From contig MDYQ01000353.1 in the NCBI GenBank assembly GCA_003024175.1, positions 124,001-188,000 of the forward strand: a stretch of 64,000 bases of DNA, read 5' to 3'. A program made the position numbers and the translations under genes. The notes below the pieces were generated by a model. That model had not been told where the DNA came from. It saw only the letters and a list, made by a program, of their open reading frames with translations, and did no database searches. Of this stretch, positions 27,036-39,800 are shown piece by piece (position 1 is the stretch's first letter; each line of letters begins with the position of its first letter). This DNA is from Planoprotostelium fungivorum. Taxonomy: Eukaryota; Evosea; Variosea; Cavosteliida; Cavosteliaceae.

Positions 27036-28022
27036 TGGATACTCTTCTTCTTCTCACGCGCTCTTTGGAAAAGGTAAATAACCGCTTGGGCCGTTGAATA
27101 CGTACCGCTAGATCTGATGGAGCTGTGGTTGGATAAGTAATATATATAGTTGCAGGTATTTGAGTGTCCTCGTCACCTTCTGATGCTCATCGCCTTTCTC
27201 CTCCGCTCTCTTCCCACCTTCTCTTCATCGTGCAATAGCCTCCACTGTTTCTTGAGCGTTTCACCACCGCCAAATAAGATGAAGTCGCAAAAGGTTGCTT
27301 GATACGACAGTTTTACACAGATCCGAGGCTCCTGAGGCCCTTGGCGTCAAACGAGAGGTTGGCTCCACTTGTCATCGTCTCTTCAGTTCAAAGATGGCAT
27401 GTGTCTGTGTCATCATCTCTTCACCGTCTCACAGTCATAGAGAATATAGTCATCCGCCGGCGTTGTGATTCTTTCAACAATCATCTTGTGTATCTTTTTC
27501 ATTCATCATTGCACAACGAAGATACATGTGATGAATAGGACGCTTTAGATATATTTCATGTCAACTATCGATCACACTATGATCACCACTCACTCCTTCA
27601 ACACGAAGGGAAGCAGCACACTCAGCCCCCGGACATCTCACATATCATGACGGTCGTCATCACCCTTCCTCCTAACATTCCCAGTTCAAGCACATTAGCA
27701 ATGACAATATAAACCCACCACTTACGTCACTATGTCTACAACAGATCATCATCACCGAAAGACAGAGGGGTTCCTGCAAATCTGCGAAACTTTGAGAACA
27801 CATCGATGATGAAAAAACTTCTCGCTTCTGTACATCCTGCCAACAGTCCAAATGACGGGCGTTATAGTTGAAATTTTGCTCAAATGATGATGAAATTGAA
27901 CTTGAATCCAGTATTCGTTGTAGTGTGGGACAGTTGTTGCTGGAACTGTTCCGGATTCACAGAAGCCATTCTTCCAGGTTCTTCCGTTTCAGACATGATC
28001 AGAAGATAAAGAACTGCACAAC
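27036..28022. other. Intergenic, ~1 kb, no gene recognised
   Basis: This is the divergent interval between the STRA6-like gene (minus) and the GDPD gene (plus). A TATA-like run AATATATATAG lies near 27138-27150. Open frames (27299-27538, 27868-28092) lack ATG starts or family features. Confidence 0.45.
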
Positions 28023-29208
28023 ATGCTGGAAAGCGCACTCTATCTCGCAATCCCTGTCATATTCGTCAGCTTCTGCGTCGTCTACCACATAGCATTACAT
28101 CATCCAACACTCACACATAAGAAGAAGCAACCGTTTGGATTCTCGATTGCTCATAGCAGCCACCGTGGCGGTGCAGGTGAAGATCGGAATCAGTCCATCG
28201 GTGCCGTTTCGTATGATGTCTGATCTGTATTTCAGGGGAGAATCCCGAGAACACTTTGCTCGCGTTTAGACATTCAGTCGAGAAGGCGAAGACGGATCTG
28301 ATCGAGTTGGATGTTCTATTGACGAGAGACAAGCGAGTCGTCGTAGTTCATGTGAGTAGATGCCAACAACAGCTGATTCAATGAGTCTCAGGACGATGAG
28401 TTCTCACATATTTCGGATCGATTGGGATCGGTATCAACAACACTCTATGAGGATCTCCCTCTCGTCTTTGACAAAGAACCTATACCTCTTCTCTCAGAGG
28501 TGAAGATGATGGTATCACACAATTCGGATCATGACACGATAGGTGTTCGAGATGTTTCCTAATACAGCCATCAATTTGGATTTCAAAGCTCCCGACCCAG
28601 AGCTATTAGACCATGTGTATGATCTGATCGTGAGATACAACATGAGAGACAAGATCATCTGGGGGTCGGGCTTCAACAATGAAGAATTCAACAAACTCAT
28701 CGTCCGAAAAGGTTCTCATCTGATCAGACGGTAATCGCAACGATCTCATTCCAAAACAGACTCGACCATCAAGAGATTCTTCTCACAGCCTCGAGCCTTG
28801 AGAATCTATCTCTTACATGTTCTCTGTCTCTTACCTTTCGTGCACATCGAGGAAGATGCATTCGAGGTGATGGCTTCCATTACAAACTTGTCCATCTCAT
28901 CATCAACAGGCACCTTACATCCATTCGACTTTTGTGAGAGAAGAAATATTTCCTGGAATCCCTCCCTTCTTTCTACCTCTGGCGGTCTGGTGCATGAAGC
29001 GTCTGTTCATGTCTAAATCGCTCTTCTCACACCTCCGTAAGAGGGGACTCGTTGTTCTATTGTGGACTCCGAATGAATGGTCAGAGTTTGAAGAGGCCAA
29101 ACAGACGGGAGTTGATGGAGTGGGTAGGAACTCGCATGCGATCTGATTGGACGACAGATCATGACAGACTATCCTGTGTTACTGAGACAATGGATGAATA
29201 AACAATAA
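28023..29208 (+). CDS. Glycerophosphodiester phosphodiesterase (GDPD1/lysophospholipase D-like)
   Basis: ATG 28023 begins with a membrane anchor ([27 protein letters not shown]). Across the first intron comes [23 protein letters not shown], the HRG-x-x-x-x-x-PENT catalytic signature. Then [21 protein letters not shown] supplies the ExD metal ligands and second catalytic His. Downstream are [41 protein letters not shown] and [33 protein letters not shown]. The protein ends WMNKQ at 29208. An N-terminal TM segment plus this order matches animal GDPD1/GDPD3, which release lysophosphatidic acid or N-acylethanolamines from lysophospholipids. An internal hydrophobic stretch ([17 protein letters not shown]) resembles the re-entrant region of that subgroup. 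Six or seven exons. Confidence 0.88.
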
Positions 29209-29513
29209 CTTGATATCGAGATGCACAGAGTGATTCTCATTTTCGTCTGATCGTAACGTGATGTCCGCCGATTCAGATTTATCGATGGAACAGATCGTGG
29301 CGGATCATCGCGCACCTTGCCAGGTGCTTCATATAAACATCGAATGCTCATGAACGGTCAGTCCGACACTGTCAGATCCGCCGTTAAACCCTAAATCTAG
29401 CACCAATGCATCGGACATGGGGCCCGAAACCGGAAGAATTCCAGAAGTCCCAGAAATCAAAAGCCTTGTCGTTGGCGAGAACACAACGTCCAAGAGCAAG
29501 CATCGCCCATCAG

Positions 29514-30612
29514 ATGGCAGCGAACGGTTCTTCTCCTCTTCTCGTATCCATCGGATCCAACTTTTGGAATGTCCGTTGCGATTATAAGGTCAAAGCCGTC
29601 TTCAATGTCGGTGAGTCAATGAGAGAAGCAGCTTCATAGATCTGAACTGAGAGATCGAAGGGACACACATGTCTGTCGCACGTCTATCGACCGGAAAGTT
29701 TCTGATTATAGATGCTGCACCGGCTCTGAACAACCCCACGCTGGTGAAAGAGCTGAACGAGCTTACTTCTAACGGAGAGAACATCGAAGCCATCATCCAC
29801 ACACATCCCTTCCACACGGGTGAGTTTCTTCGCCAGCGTCACCAGCTGTCCTAACTCTGAACAGGATCCATCGTCACGCTGAGCAACTTGTATCCCAACG
29901 CCGCCGTCTATGGCTGTCCCAGACACCTCAAGATGTTTCCTGACCTCAAGTGGACAGGCGATCTCAGCGAGCCCACGAACTTGGCCAGATGGCAACCCGA
30001 AGTTGACCTCAGAATTCCAACAGGTAAAGACCGTCGATGGAAAGATCACAGCATTTCGAACCTTCTCAGTAATGATCACATCCTCATGTGACACCTACAG
30101 GAACCGAATTCTTCGCACCCGCCGAGGACAACCATTTCAGCTCCATTTGGGCTTATCACAGAGAAAGTAAGACCATCCATGTGGATGATACCCTCAGTTA
30201 CGCTCAAACCGTCAAGTTCCCCGTGAGGTATGGTTATCTTCCATCAAAAGATGGCATGGTGATACCATCATCCTTGCTGATCTCATCAGCATCTTTCTCA
30301 AACCAGGACTGTCTTTCCATCCCATGCTGTCCAGAGGAGGCATTCAACCTCGCCCGGAGGCCCCCGAAGAGTTCAAGACTTTCCTTGCAGAGTGAGTCTG
30401 ACATCATCGTCCATCGTCATCCACAATGATGTGATCACGTGCATGTGTCATTGATTCTGAACGCAGCCGTCATGCAAGACTGGGACTTTGAAAACATCGC
30501 CGCAGCTCACATGGGAGTGCTGATAGGGAACGGAAAGAGAGAGTTGGGTGCTCTGTTGGAGAGAACGCAACGAGAATTTGACAAATTGACAAAGAAGTAT
30601 TCCAAGAAATAA
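29514..30612 (+). CDS. Metallo-beta-lactamase-fold-like protein, copy 1
   Basis: ATG 29514 starts MAANGSSPLLVSIGSNFWN. The next exons give THMSVARLSTGKFLIIDAAP and IEAIIHTHPFHTGSIVTLSNLYPNAAVYGCPRH. HTHPFH occupies the place of the HxHxDH zinc motif of MBL-fold hydrolases, but Phe replaces the catalytic Asp. Later exons give TEFFAPAEDNHFSSIWAYHRESKTIHVDDTLSY, where DD may be the bridging acidic site, and the C-terminus ends FDKLTKKYSKK. It looks like the MBL/DUF4336 group, often annotated as uncharacterised hydrolases. The paralog at 33830 has the same exon plan. A 274-bp block at 29724-29997 is identical to 34033-34306 and includes a whole intron. Confidence 0.72.
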
Positions 30613-30812
30613 ACAAGGTGTGTCCACCACGATGACGTCGATCAGGTCATCGTTATGTCTTTACAATGGGATGATGTGGATCGACTGGGAGGTGAAACGC
30701 AGCCAAGAGCAGTAGTGATAAAACGAACGTCTCCTGTTCAGAATGACCGAGTGTCTTTGTAAGATTTTTGCACTTATAAGTTTATCCTTCACGGAGCCAT
30801 AGATAGCTCAAT

Positions 30813-31675
30813 TCACTCCTTGGATTTTCCGATGACCTGTCGATACTCAGAAAGACAAGGAATGATTTCTTCTCACTCCACAAGCCACTCTACCCCCAGC
30901 ATGACCGGTAGTCTTCGAATCGTCATGTCCTCCTCTGCCCAGATCATCTGATCACATCAGCGCACCATCCGAGTCTAAAACTGATCACCTTCTCCCGCAT
31001 GAACAACGACAGACCTTCCGATCACGGAGAAGGGTCCATCTAATTTGACGAGAGAGTCCTCCAGCTCGAATTCTGCTGGCTCTTTGTCCTCCGTCTTCAC
31101 GATGTTACCCAGATCACCGACGTGTCTCTCGTCATCGTGGGGTCCACCGTGAGTTTTACCGTGTGGATTGTAGTGAGGCCCGGCAGTTACGCAGCCCTGA
31201 TGCGTTGAGTTCTGATCTGAGATGGAAATGAGAACATCGCATCTCACATTGGACAGATCGCCGAGCTGATGGACATGGAATCCGTGCTTTCCAGGGGCGA
31301 GACCGTATATCTTGGCGGTGATGAGCGTGTTACCTTCCTCGATTCAGTCGTACAATGAAAGCCTCTCTCAACCATTTTCTAGCACCTTAAAGTGAACCGA
31401 GCCGTGCACGTCTCCCTTCAATAAGCTGATGGCTTCTGTGAGTTGTTTCTGTTCGAGGTCAGTCTCTTCGTTTCAGTGTGAATCAATACTCCGGACATGT
31501 CGCTGTCTGAGTGGTAAGAATATGAATATGACCTGTCTTGTTTCTTGATTACACACCCCGAAGCCCCGAATCCCGATCGGAGTTCCATGGGCCCGAAGGA
31601 GATCGGAGGTACCGTGGTGGTTCCATCACGATGATGGTGCTTCATCCACGACGAGTTTAAGAACGCTCTATTCAT
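30813..31675 (-). CDS. SOD1: Cu/Zn superoxide dismutase
   Basis: The enzyme dismutates superoxide to peroxide and oxygen. Minus-strand exons give [15 protein letters not shown], then [20 protein letters not shown] (Cu ligands HVH). Next come [31 protein letters not shown] (bridging His and Zn ligands), [39 protein letters not shown] and a stop at 30815-30813. The conserved disulfide Cys in AGGRVACG and its partner region are present. An intron hides between VVVHAGE and DDLGRGG; read without it the protein would look truncated. The 5' exon ([17 protein letters not shown] from ATG 31675) is not conserved, so that start is uncertain. No secretion signal is visible, which favours a cytosolic enzyme. 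Confidence 0.9.
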
Positions 31676-31748
31676 CAAGCGTTTATAGAAGTGTCAGCTC
31701 AATGTCTTTCATTCATTATGACAATATTCATTTCAGATAACAAAATCT

Positions 31749-33452
31749 ATGTCACAGAGACCAAGAGGAAGGATGAGAAAGAAGGCAGAGAGAAAAGACC
31801 GTGGTTCGGACGGTGATGTGAGCCACGTGTTTAGCTAGATGTAGACGGAATGACCCAGCCGGCGTTTTGGCCTCCTCTGCAGCTATAACGACGCTCCATT
31901 CAGTGATGAAGATTGGAAGAATGTGTTGGCCATGTCGAACAACGTGAAGAACGCCGATCCATCAGCGGCTGGAGAGTTTGGAATGGGTCTCAGCCTCGCA
32001 GTTCCAAAATAAACGGAAGATACGCGTCTCTCTCTCTACCCCGTTCTCTTTCTATCCCGTCGTCAGAATTGTTGGACCAAATGGACGCTCCCAAACCTCT
32101 GTCTTTGATCTGCTATCGTGGGGATCTACACCGTTGTAGATGGATCTACATCTAAACTATTGCAGACAAGCTCTCACATCTCGGATTGACGTCACATCCT
32201 TTGGCTTTTCTAGAGGGAACCATCGTCGCACGATCCACGTCGACAAGGTACGTGAGGCATCAAGATGATGATGATCGCAGGACGATTGCACGTCTGCGAT
32301 ACCGATTTTCGTGCATGCTCTCGCTGCAGACGGCAGTGAAAGCGTACAAGGCCACAGTTTCCAACAACAACTTTGATCTCGCTGACGATGGAATGACACC
32401 GCGCGAAGCTTCAGACGCAATAAAATATCTCTTTGCGGGTGCCGAGCAGAGTGTGACAGTTTACAAGGAAGTACGGTACTGTCCCATTTGTCACTTCACC
32501 ACGGTCGCGACCGGGTGCCGCCGTGTCTTCGTCTTTGTTTTGACAGTTTTCAATGAAGCTTCTTGCTTCACGCCCCAATATCACAATGTCATTCTTTCCG
32601 TGGCAGCAATCGATGAATCAGATCCTCAATGTTAGCTACCTACCCAGTGGCGCTGCGAAATTGGTCGACGGTGAGAGAGATCGTCACGATGGGATCGATC
32701 TGACGGATGAAGGGCATTCCTGAGGCAGTCATCGAGAAGCAGAAGGAGGTGAAGAGAATGAATTACGAGATGAATTGAAGTCGTGCAGCGTTAGACGAAG
32801 ATGGAGATGATGTGGTAGCGAAGGACCTCCTGATAAAGAAGATCACGAGCGACGTGGAAGAAGGCAGAATCAAGTATCTGATGCTCATGTAGATCAGAGA
32901 ATCGAAGGACGATACGGTTAGGTGTGTATCGAGCGTTTTCACTTCATTCACGGCTGATCTCTGACATCAGTCTCGTGGACTTTGCATATGCATTGAGATA
33001 CGATAGTCACGTCAACAAACACTTACCGGTGTGTTCGATTTCATTCGATTCATCACGACTCATGTTGTGTAAGGTCAAGAAGGGACATATGACGACCGAG
33101 GACGGCATCATCTTCAAAGACTGGAAGAACATCTGGCTTGTTCTCAAAGAAGATGGAATATATTTCTATCATAAAGAGGTAAGCTCTTCATTCGATCATC
33201 ATTCAGAATGATTCACACATTGTCATCAGACAAACAGGACGCCTTACAAGATCATCAACCAAAGGAGTTTCAAGGAACTTCAAGTAGATCCAAAGAATAA
33301 TCTGTCTTTCTTTTTGAAGACTTTCAACGATGGAGTGATCCACTTTAGAACTTGTGAGTGGTTCATCTCCAATAAGACGTGGATTCTGAGACATAACAGC
33401 CACACTAGAACAAACGGACCAGTGGATGCGCACCATCTGGTCTTTCATCTGA
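31749..33452 (+). CDS. PH-domain protein
   Basis: ATG 31749 opens a basic leader (MSQRPRGRMRKKAERKDRG). After a 65-bp intron come YNDAPFSDEDWKNVLAMSNN and SAAGEFGMELLDQMDAPKPLSLICY. A 48-bp intron carrying an imperfect intron palindrome (32125-32140) leads to KLSHLGLTSHPLAFLEGTIVA, then VKAYKATVSNNNFDLADDGMTP and REASDAIKYLFAGAEQS. A helical middle follows (GIPEAVIEKQKEVKRMNYEM; ALDEDGDDVVAKDLLIKK). The C-terminus is a PH domain: KKGHMTTEDGIIFKDWKNIWLVLKEDGIYFYHKE, PYKIINQRSFKELQVDPKN, then EQTDQWMRTIWSFI with the invariant C-terminal Trp helix. PH domains bind phosphoinositides or proteins. The N-terminal region is unrecognised. Start and middle exons moderately sure, PH domain firm. Confidence 0.7.
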
Positions 33453-33829
33453 GCGGAAATCTGGGAAGACATCAATGAATGTCTGCCCAATCATGAGTCT
33501 CCAAAAAAATCGATATAAAGGGGTTTGAAACTAGTTGTTGTGGTTCGTGATCACCGATCGACCATGTCTCAGCTGAGAGACCGATGAGTCGAGAAGATCT
33601 TTACCCTGAAGTAACATCCCAAAAACGGTCACAGATCATTTCATCGCTGTGTGAGATGACAAGATTCCAATTGAATTGGGGTATGCCTCAGAAGATCTGT
33701 CTAATGCTGAACTAAATACAAAGGACACGAGGACCTTTGTACGGGAGAACGGAATAATTATAGAAGTCCCCGAAACAGAAAACTCGTGAAACGCAGAACA
33801 CACCATCAAGAGCAAGCATAACCCATCAC
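33453..33829. other. Intergenic, no gene recognised
   Basis: Presumed promoter of MBL-like copy 2. Part of the leader (AGAGCAAGCATAACCCATCA) resembles the leader of copy 1, showing that the duplication includes some 5' flank. Confidence 0.5.
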
Positions 33830-34856
33830 ATGGCAGCCAACAATTCTTCTCCTCTTCTTGTACCGATTGGATCCAACTTTTGGAACATCCGTGGCGATTT
33901 CAAGATTGTCAAGCTTCTTAATGTTGGTGAGTTGAAAGAGGTGCTAATATTTGAATTAAGTTAATACAGGCACACACATGTCTGTTGCACGTCTATCGAC
34001 TGGAAAGTTTCTGATTATAGATGGTGCGCCAACTCTGAACAACCCCACGCTGGTGAAAGAGCTGAACGAGCTTACTTCTAACGGAGAGAACATCGAAGCC
34101 ATCATCCACACACATCCCTTCCACACGGGTGAGTTTCTTCGCCAGCGTCACCAGCTGTCCTAACTCTGAACAGGATCCATCGTCACGCTGAGCAACTTGT
34201 ATCCCAACGCCGCCGTCTATGGCTGTCCCAGACACCTCAAGATGTTTCCTGACCTCAAGTGGACAGGCGATCTCAGCGAGCCCACGAACTTGGCCAGATG
34301 GCAACCTGAAGTTGATCTGAGGATCCCAACAGGTAAATACCATCGAGAATGTGATATCGTCATCTCATATCTTGTCCACAGGAACCGAGTTCTTCGCACC
34401 CTCCGAACACAACCACTTTAGCACCATCTGGGCTTATCACAGAGACAGCAAGACCATCCACGTGGATGATACTCTAGGCTACGCTCAAACCGTTCGATTT
34501 CCCCTGAGGTGTCTCCTTCGTGGACGATCGACATCGTGCTGATCTCATCTCCAGCATGTTCCTCAGCCCTGGATTGTCATTCCATCCCATGTTGTCTAGA
34601 GGAGGCATCCAACCTCGCGCAGAGGCACCCAACGAGTTCAAGACCTTCATCCAGAGTAAGTCCTTTCCTTCCATCGACATCATCGATCTGTATGATTGAT
34701 CGTGATGTAGCTGTGATGCAGGACTGGGACTTTGATAACATCGCCACGGCTCATATGGGGGTGATGATTGGAAATGGAAAGAGAGAGCTGGCTGCTCTGT
34801 TAGAAAGGACCCAAGGAGAGCTGGACAGACTGACGAAAAAATTCTCCAAGAAATGA
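33830..34856 (+). CDS. Metallo-beta-lactamase-fold-like protein, copy 2
   Basis: Paralog of the gene at 29514 with the same exon layout. MAANNSSPLLVPIGSNFWNIR opens at ATG 33830. HTHPFHTG, YPNAAVYGCPRH and TEFFAPSEHNHFSTIWAYHRDSKTIHVDDTLGY follow, and the C-terminus ends LDRLTKKFSKK. It shares the Asp-less HTHPFH motif. Outside the identical 274-bp block the copies differ at many synonymous and some replacement positions, and the other introns differ in sequence. Two intervening genes (SOD and PH) separate the copies. Confidence 0.72.
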
Positions 34857-35023
34857 AACACGACATGAACCTTGGATCTCTTTCTTTTTTTCCCTCCTCT
34901 ATCACCTGCCGTGCGTGAGACGGTTCGTGTTCGAAAGAGGATACACGAAGTACATCATCCATGCGACCTCCAATCGAAATCGATACACATGTTGTTTATA
35001 GACAATATTTACATCACAAAAAT

Positions 35024-36400
35024 TTAGAGGATCTGCGTGTGTCTTCGAATGTCGGCGGGACATATGAAGAGTCTGAATTCGATCTTCTTCAGAAATTGTG
35101 CCTCTACTCTGACCATGACAGACTGCCTGATCTTCAAGTATCTCGCTGTTCTATAGAGGCTAACTCCTTCGTCTATCCAAAATTTGAGCGTGAGGAAGGT
35201 AGAAGTGAAAAGCATGGCTAAGACTCCTTTACGTGCTATCCTTCCGACTTTCTCGATGAATCGATCACAGTAGATGATTACGGGAATGAGGAAGCTATTG
35301 CTGAAAGAATGCTGGAGAGAGTGAGTCTGGAAAGGCGAAGACCTCCAATGTTCACCTTTGAGATGTGCACCATGTCTTTAATCATGTCGATGAACTCTTC
35401 TGTCTCAGCAAATGAGATGGACACCTGTATCTATCAACACTCCGCTCAATCCTTCAATTGCCGTCGTCTCACCTCATTCTTCTTGATGTATGAGTTCAAT
35501 GTCTCCTGTAGATAGAGAGTTCTCGGCCACTCATTGCTGACCGTCAGGTTCTTCATCGATATCTCCAATTGGTTCGTATTGGGATCCATGCGAGCGGGGT
35601 GTACTGCAACTGCCGTCATGTTTATCGTTCGTCGTTGCGTGTCGTTGTGATGGTTGATAGAACGAATACAAGTGAGGTATCACTGATTACAGTGGAAGGC
35701 TGTAACCTTCCTGGTGCTGGCTCTGGATAATATGCGTCCCGTCATCGCCAACCATGCGAACTCCATCTCATGGCTCCCAAAACATGACAGGTCGAGGAAA
35801 TGGAACGAGCCCGACCTATCACCAAACTGTCGATACATGGGGTGATTATAAGAAGAGAAGATCCATTGGAAGCGTGAAACACCGCCGACAGTTGAGACGG
35901 CCCATACATGTGGCAGTGGGTGGACGCTGGGTTGGGAATGGTTTTGTATACGTGACATCAGCTTCTTTGTGCCCAGACGGATGGGACGCAATCGAGAATA
36001 GGTGTCAGGAAACATTTAGTCATTCCTGATGATTTGGTGTATGATTAGAAAGCGGCCTTTGTCCTACGATGTGAAGGAGTCAGTGTGATGGACAACGTCA
36101 CGTTGGGAGGACTTTGTCAGCCAGAGGTTTCGATTGTTAGCTGCCACATCGGTCTGCCGCAAATTTCGTCTCCTCATCATCACATACGACACACGAGATC
36201 ATCTCCCGGACTTCGCTGGTCAACTTGACTTCCGATCTTCCGTGTGTAGGATGAGACCAGATCCTCCATAGAGAGCTCGAAATCGTCAGTTATCGTCGCA
36301 TGCGGCGTCTACGTTCTCAAATTCCTTCTTCTCAAAGAGACTTGGCAGTGAATTATCGCTGAAATCTACAATACATCCTCTAGAGAGAGCCACGAACTTC
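35024..36400 (-). CDS. Unrecognised minus-strand gene, several exons (approximate)
   Basis: Several protein-like stretches lie on the minus strand with plausible GT-AG joins: TAVAVHPARMDPNTNQLEIS, KNLTVSNEWPRTLYLQETLN, SYIKKNE joined to IQVSISFAETEEFIDMIKDM, and SLYRTARYLKIRQSVMV further down. Upstream pieces such as VTLSITLTPSHRRTKAAF and DDFELSMEDLVSSYTRKI may belong. I recognise no family. Start, stop and exon order are not established. Confidence 0.35.
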
Positions 36401-36861
36401 AGCTGACGAGATCTCTATGTCACGACGAGCCCGTCCTCTGTCTTGACTTCTTCACGCATCATCACCTGCATCTTCTCCCCTTCTCTTTCGCTTCCTGCCA
36501 TTGGACGTGGGTCACTTCTTATTATTACGGAAATCTATCAATTTCCGGCTTTTCTCTTCCGTAAAAATGGTTAAGGTTGGACACTATGACTTTTCGTGTG
36601 ATCACCTCTATCCTTTGCTCACGTATGTTTCAGAGGTGGTGTGCTCTGTGAAGACGACTGCGACCTCTAATAACGGGAAGAAGGGCGATGACTTGTTCCT
36701 CTCTCACCCGGAGTTCATTATGATCTCTCCTGTCCGGAATCGGTGACAGCCAACAGCTCTCAGAGATGAAATTTCTTTATGAGCCACGTGAATTTTCTGT
36801 TGTGAATAACTCTCCTGCCAGACACAGCACCATCACATCGGCGAAACGATAGAGAATACAA

Positions 36862-39800
36862 ATGGAAATAGAGTCTGATGGCCAGAGGTTTCCTAGGTTC
36901 GAGCTGACAGGCACCATCGGTTCAGCACCGAACCTCTTTGTACCATCGGCCTTCACAGATTATCATGGACACAAGAGAAAGAGGACGGAAGAGGTCCAAC
37001 GATCTCCGCCTCGAACCATACAATGCGAGACACCGTCAGATGTGTGGACGTCTAAGGAGCCATCATTCGAGACGTTCTGTCTCAGCCGGGGGAACGAGTG
37101 CACCATGCTGATCGAAAAGGAGCGACCCGTATTCATCTCTAGGGAAATGATGAAGAGTCTATCGCTCAATACATTCATCATCGATCACTGCGTGAAGGGA
37201 GACAAGCAATCCGGAGATACGTCTATGGATTTGTTCGGATTCATGTTTGGAAAGAGAGAGAACAAGAGATTCTTAAAGCTCATACGAAGGGTGTCCAGCC
37301 AAGGATCTCCTCTCGCGGGGAGTTTCTCCTCTGAGGTGAGTCTTTCACCTTTTTCCTCTCGAACCATCACTTCGGCCCGAAATGCAGAACGACGGGGGAA
37401 ACAGAAGTTGCATCTTTTTCGAAAGATCGAAGACTCATCCTTCTCCAGGCTCTATCCGCTGATGGAAGTCTGGGTCCACCCATCCAGATCCGCGTCGAGT
37501 GTCATCCATACAGTAATCAACAGATGTACTGTCATGTAACACCGGCTGTACCACCACCAGGAGGACACATCCACGAGAGAAGTGCTACGTGAGTTTCTCC
37601 GTCTGTTCACCGTCCATCATCAGACGCACCATCACGTATCATATCGTCTCCGAACTTTTCTCACGCCTCACAGCATCTCACCCGTTCCCATACAAAACAC
37701 GGACACGCTAGTCATCCAGCCTCTTAACAACATCCTGTCTCAGATCTCAACCGAGGACCTCCATCAGGTAGAATGGAAAACCCAACTTCTCGTGTCATTC
37801 TGACTCGATTAGAATTACGTGGTAGACGATCCCCTCGATTTCGAGAGAGAACTGAGGATGGCCGGTGCTTTGAAGGCTTTCTTTAATACGGCACCCATCA
37901 TCATGGCGGTCGTAGAGATCGTCGGCGATGAAGGCATGATCATCGCTCATTACGGTGAGACATCCCTTCGTCTCATTTCCGCGGGAATCCATTTTAATCT
38001 ATTTTATTGTTTCCATCGTCTTAACGAAAATTCAGGCAACAAGATATTCGAGACGTACTTTGGATGTGTTGCCGGACAGGTGAGACCCATACGTACGTTA
38101 CGTCCGTCTCATCACGTCAGGCGAACGAGCAATCGATGGGCATTCCAACGGATGAATTCAAAGAATGCCTGAACGTGTGGAGAATGGCAAAATCGAAGCA
38201 GAGACCCATACGTTATCAAGCCAAACGAACGTTCAACAAATTGAACAAGGTGAGATTTCCTTCTTCTCATTCTTCCTCCCGCTTCCATCACTTCCCGCTC
38301 TTTTCGACGATTCAAATGTTGAACGACCGTTAGACGTTGACCATGGACTTTATCATCATCCATTTGACCGGAGACATCTACGCCCTGTCTGCGCACGACG
38401 TCACCCAATTCAAAGAGATGGAAGAAGAATTAGCCGAAGGGAAGAGAAATTTGGACACTCTCGTCAAAGCCAGAACGGCCCAGCTCGAAGACGCCTTGGA
38501 GATCAAGACGCGGTTCCTTGCCGTGATGTCGCACGGTAAGCTTCGCGTCACATACGTGAAGCTGAAAACAGCCTAGAGATCAGGACACCCTTGTCGGGTA
38601 TTTTGAGCATGGTGACCCTGCTGACGACTTCTGATCTACAACCGGAGCTGCTGGAGACGGCCAGAACGGCAAAGATCTGCTCGGAGCAGCTCATGGTACT
38701 CATCTCTGAGATCTTGGACTACGCCAAGACGGATTCTGGCTCTACCACATTGGAGACGTTGACTTTTTCTGTCTTATCTGTGGTGGAAGACTCCCTCGAG
38801 GTGGAAATGGATTTTATTTCATTTTATTCTTTTTGTCTGACGGGATGAAAGGTCGTCGGGTTCTCAGCAGAGAAACAGAACGTAGAACTGATCTCTGAAT
38901 ACGGCCCAGAGCTGCTCAACTTGGTGGTGAGTTCTTCCGGTATTCTTCCGGCCCACAGCTGACTCACATCACAGACTGTGGGCGACCCATCGAGAATGCG
39001 TCAGATCCTTGTCAACCTTCTCAGCAATGCCGTCAAGTTCTCCCGTCCGGTACGTTTTATTCTATTTTATTCTTTTATTCATCTTCTATCAGGAGAGCGA
39101 AGTGACTCTGAAAGTTCTCGTGAGGCGACCGCTCGATGAAAATTCCTTGAAAAGTAATCCACTGAGGGGAGACGAGAGCGAGTGCGAGATTGTCATGAGC
39201 GTAGAGGATAGAGGAGTTGGCATACCAGAGGATGCACAGAAGAACGTCTTCCTGCCCTTCCATCAGGTATGACGTCATCACACAGACGTTCGAGCTAAAA
39301 ATAGCCCAGGCAGACAGCAGTACGACGAGGAGATATGGCGGCACCGGCCTCGGCCTCACCATCTGTGAGCCTCTACTCGTTTTCTATGACGTCATCACTC
39401 GTCACGCTGACGTCATCAACAGGTCAGCAGCTGTCTAGGCAGATGGGCGGGGACGTGTGGTTCTCTTCGAGAGAAGAAGTAGGATCTGATTTTCACATGC
39501 GAGTTCGACTAGTCATCTCTGCAAACAACGTGAATCCAGAGGTAGGCCGCGTCATCGACAAGGTGAGAATAGATCGTGGCGGGTTGTAGATTGACGGGAG
39601 GGTAGAACATGTACCAGTCGCATCGGTACAAGATTCTGCTGTACACGAAGCAGAAGAGAGTGGCGACGACGTTGCAAGAGAAACTGAGATATCTCCCCAC
39701 CTTCGACACGAGAATTGTAGATGACGTAACGTCCATCGCTGAATCCATGCGAGAGGTATTCGTCTACTTCTAAAACGACATCACCATCTTTTCCACTCCT

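Noticed and set aside
30990-31010. Truncated superoxide dismutase ending HAGEGDQF
   Set aside because: That end is read-through into a short intron. The true reading continues DDLGRGG to GVIGKSKE.
31749-32160. Sacsin/HSP90-type ATPase fragment
   Set aside because: YNDAPFSDEDW and GEFGM look superficially similar. Splicing out the intron after GEFGM removes the resemblance, and no other ATPase motif follows; the exons join the PH-domain gene.
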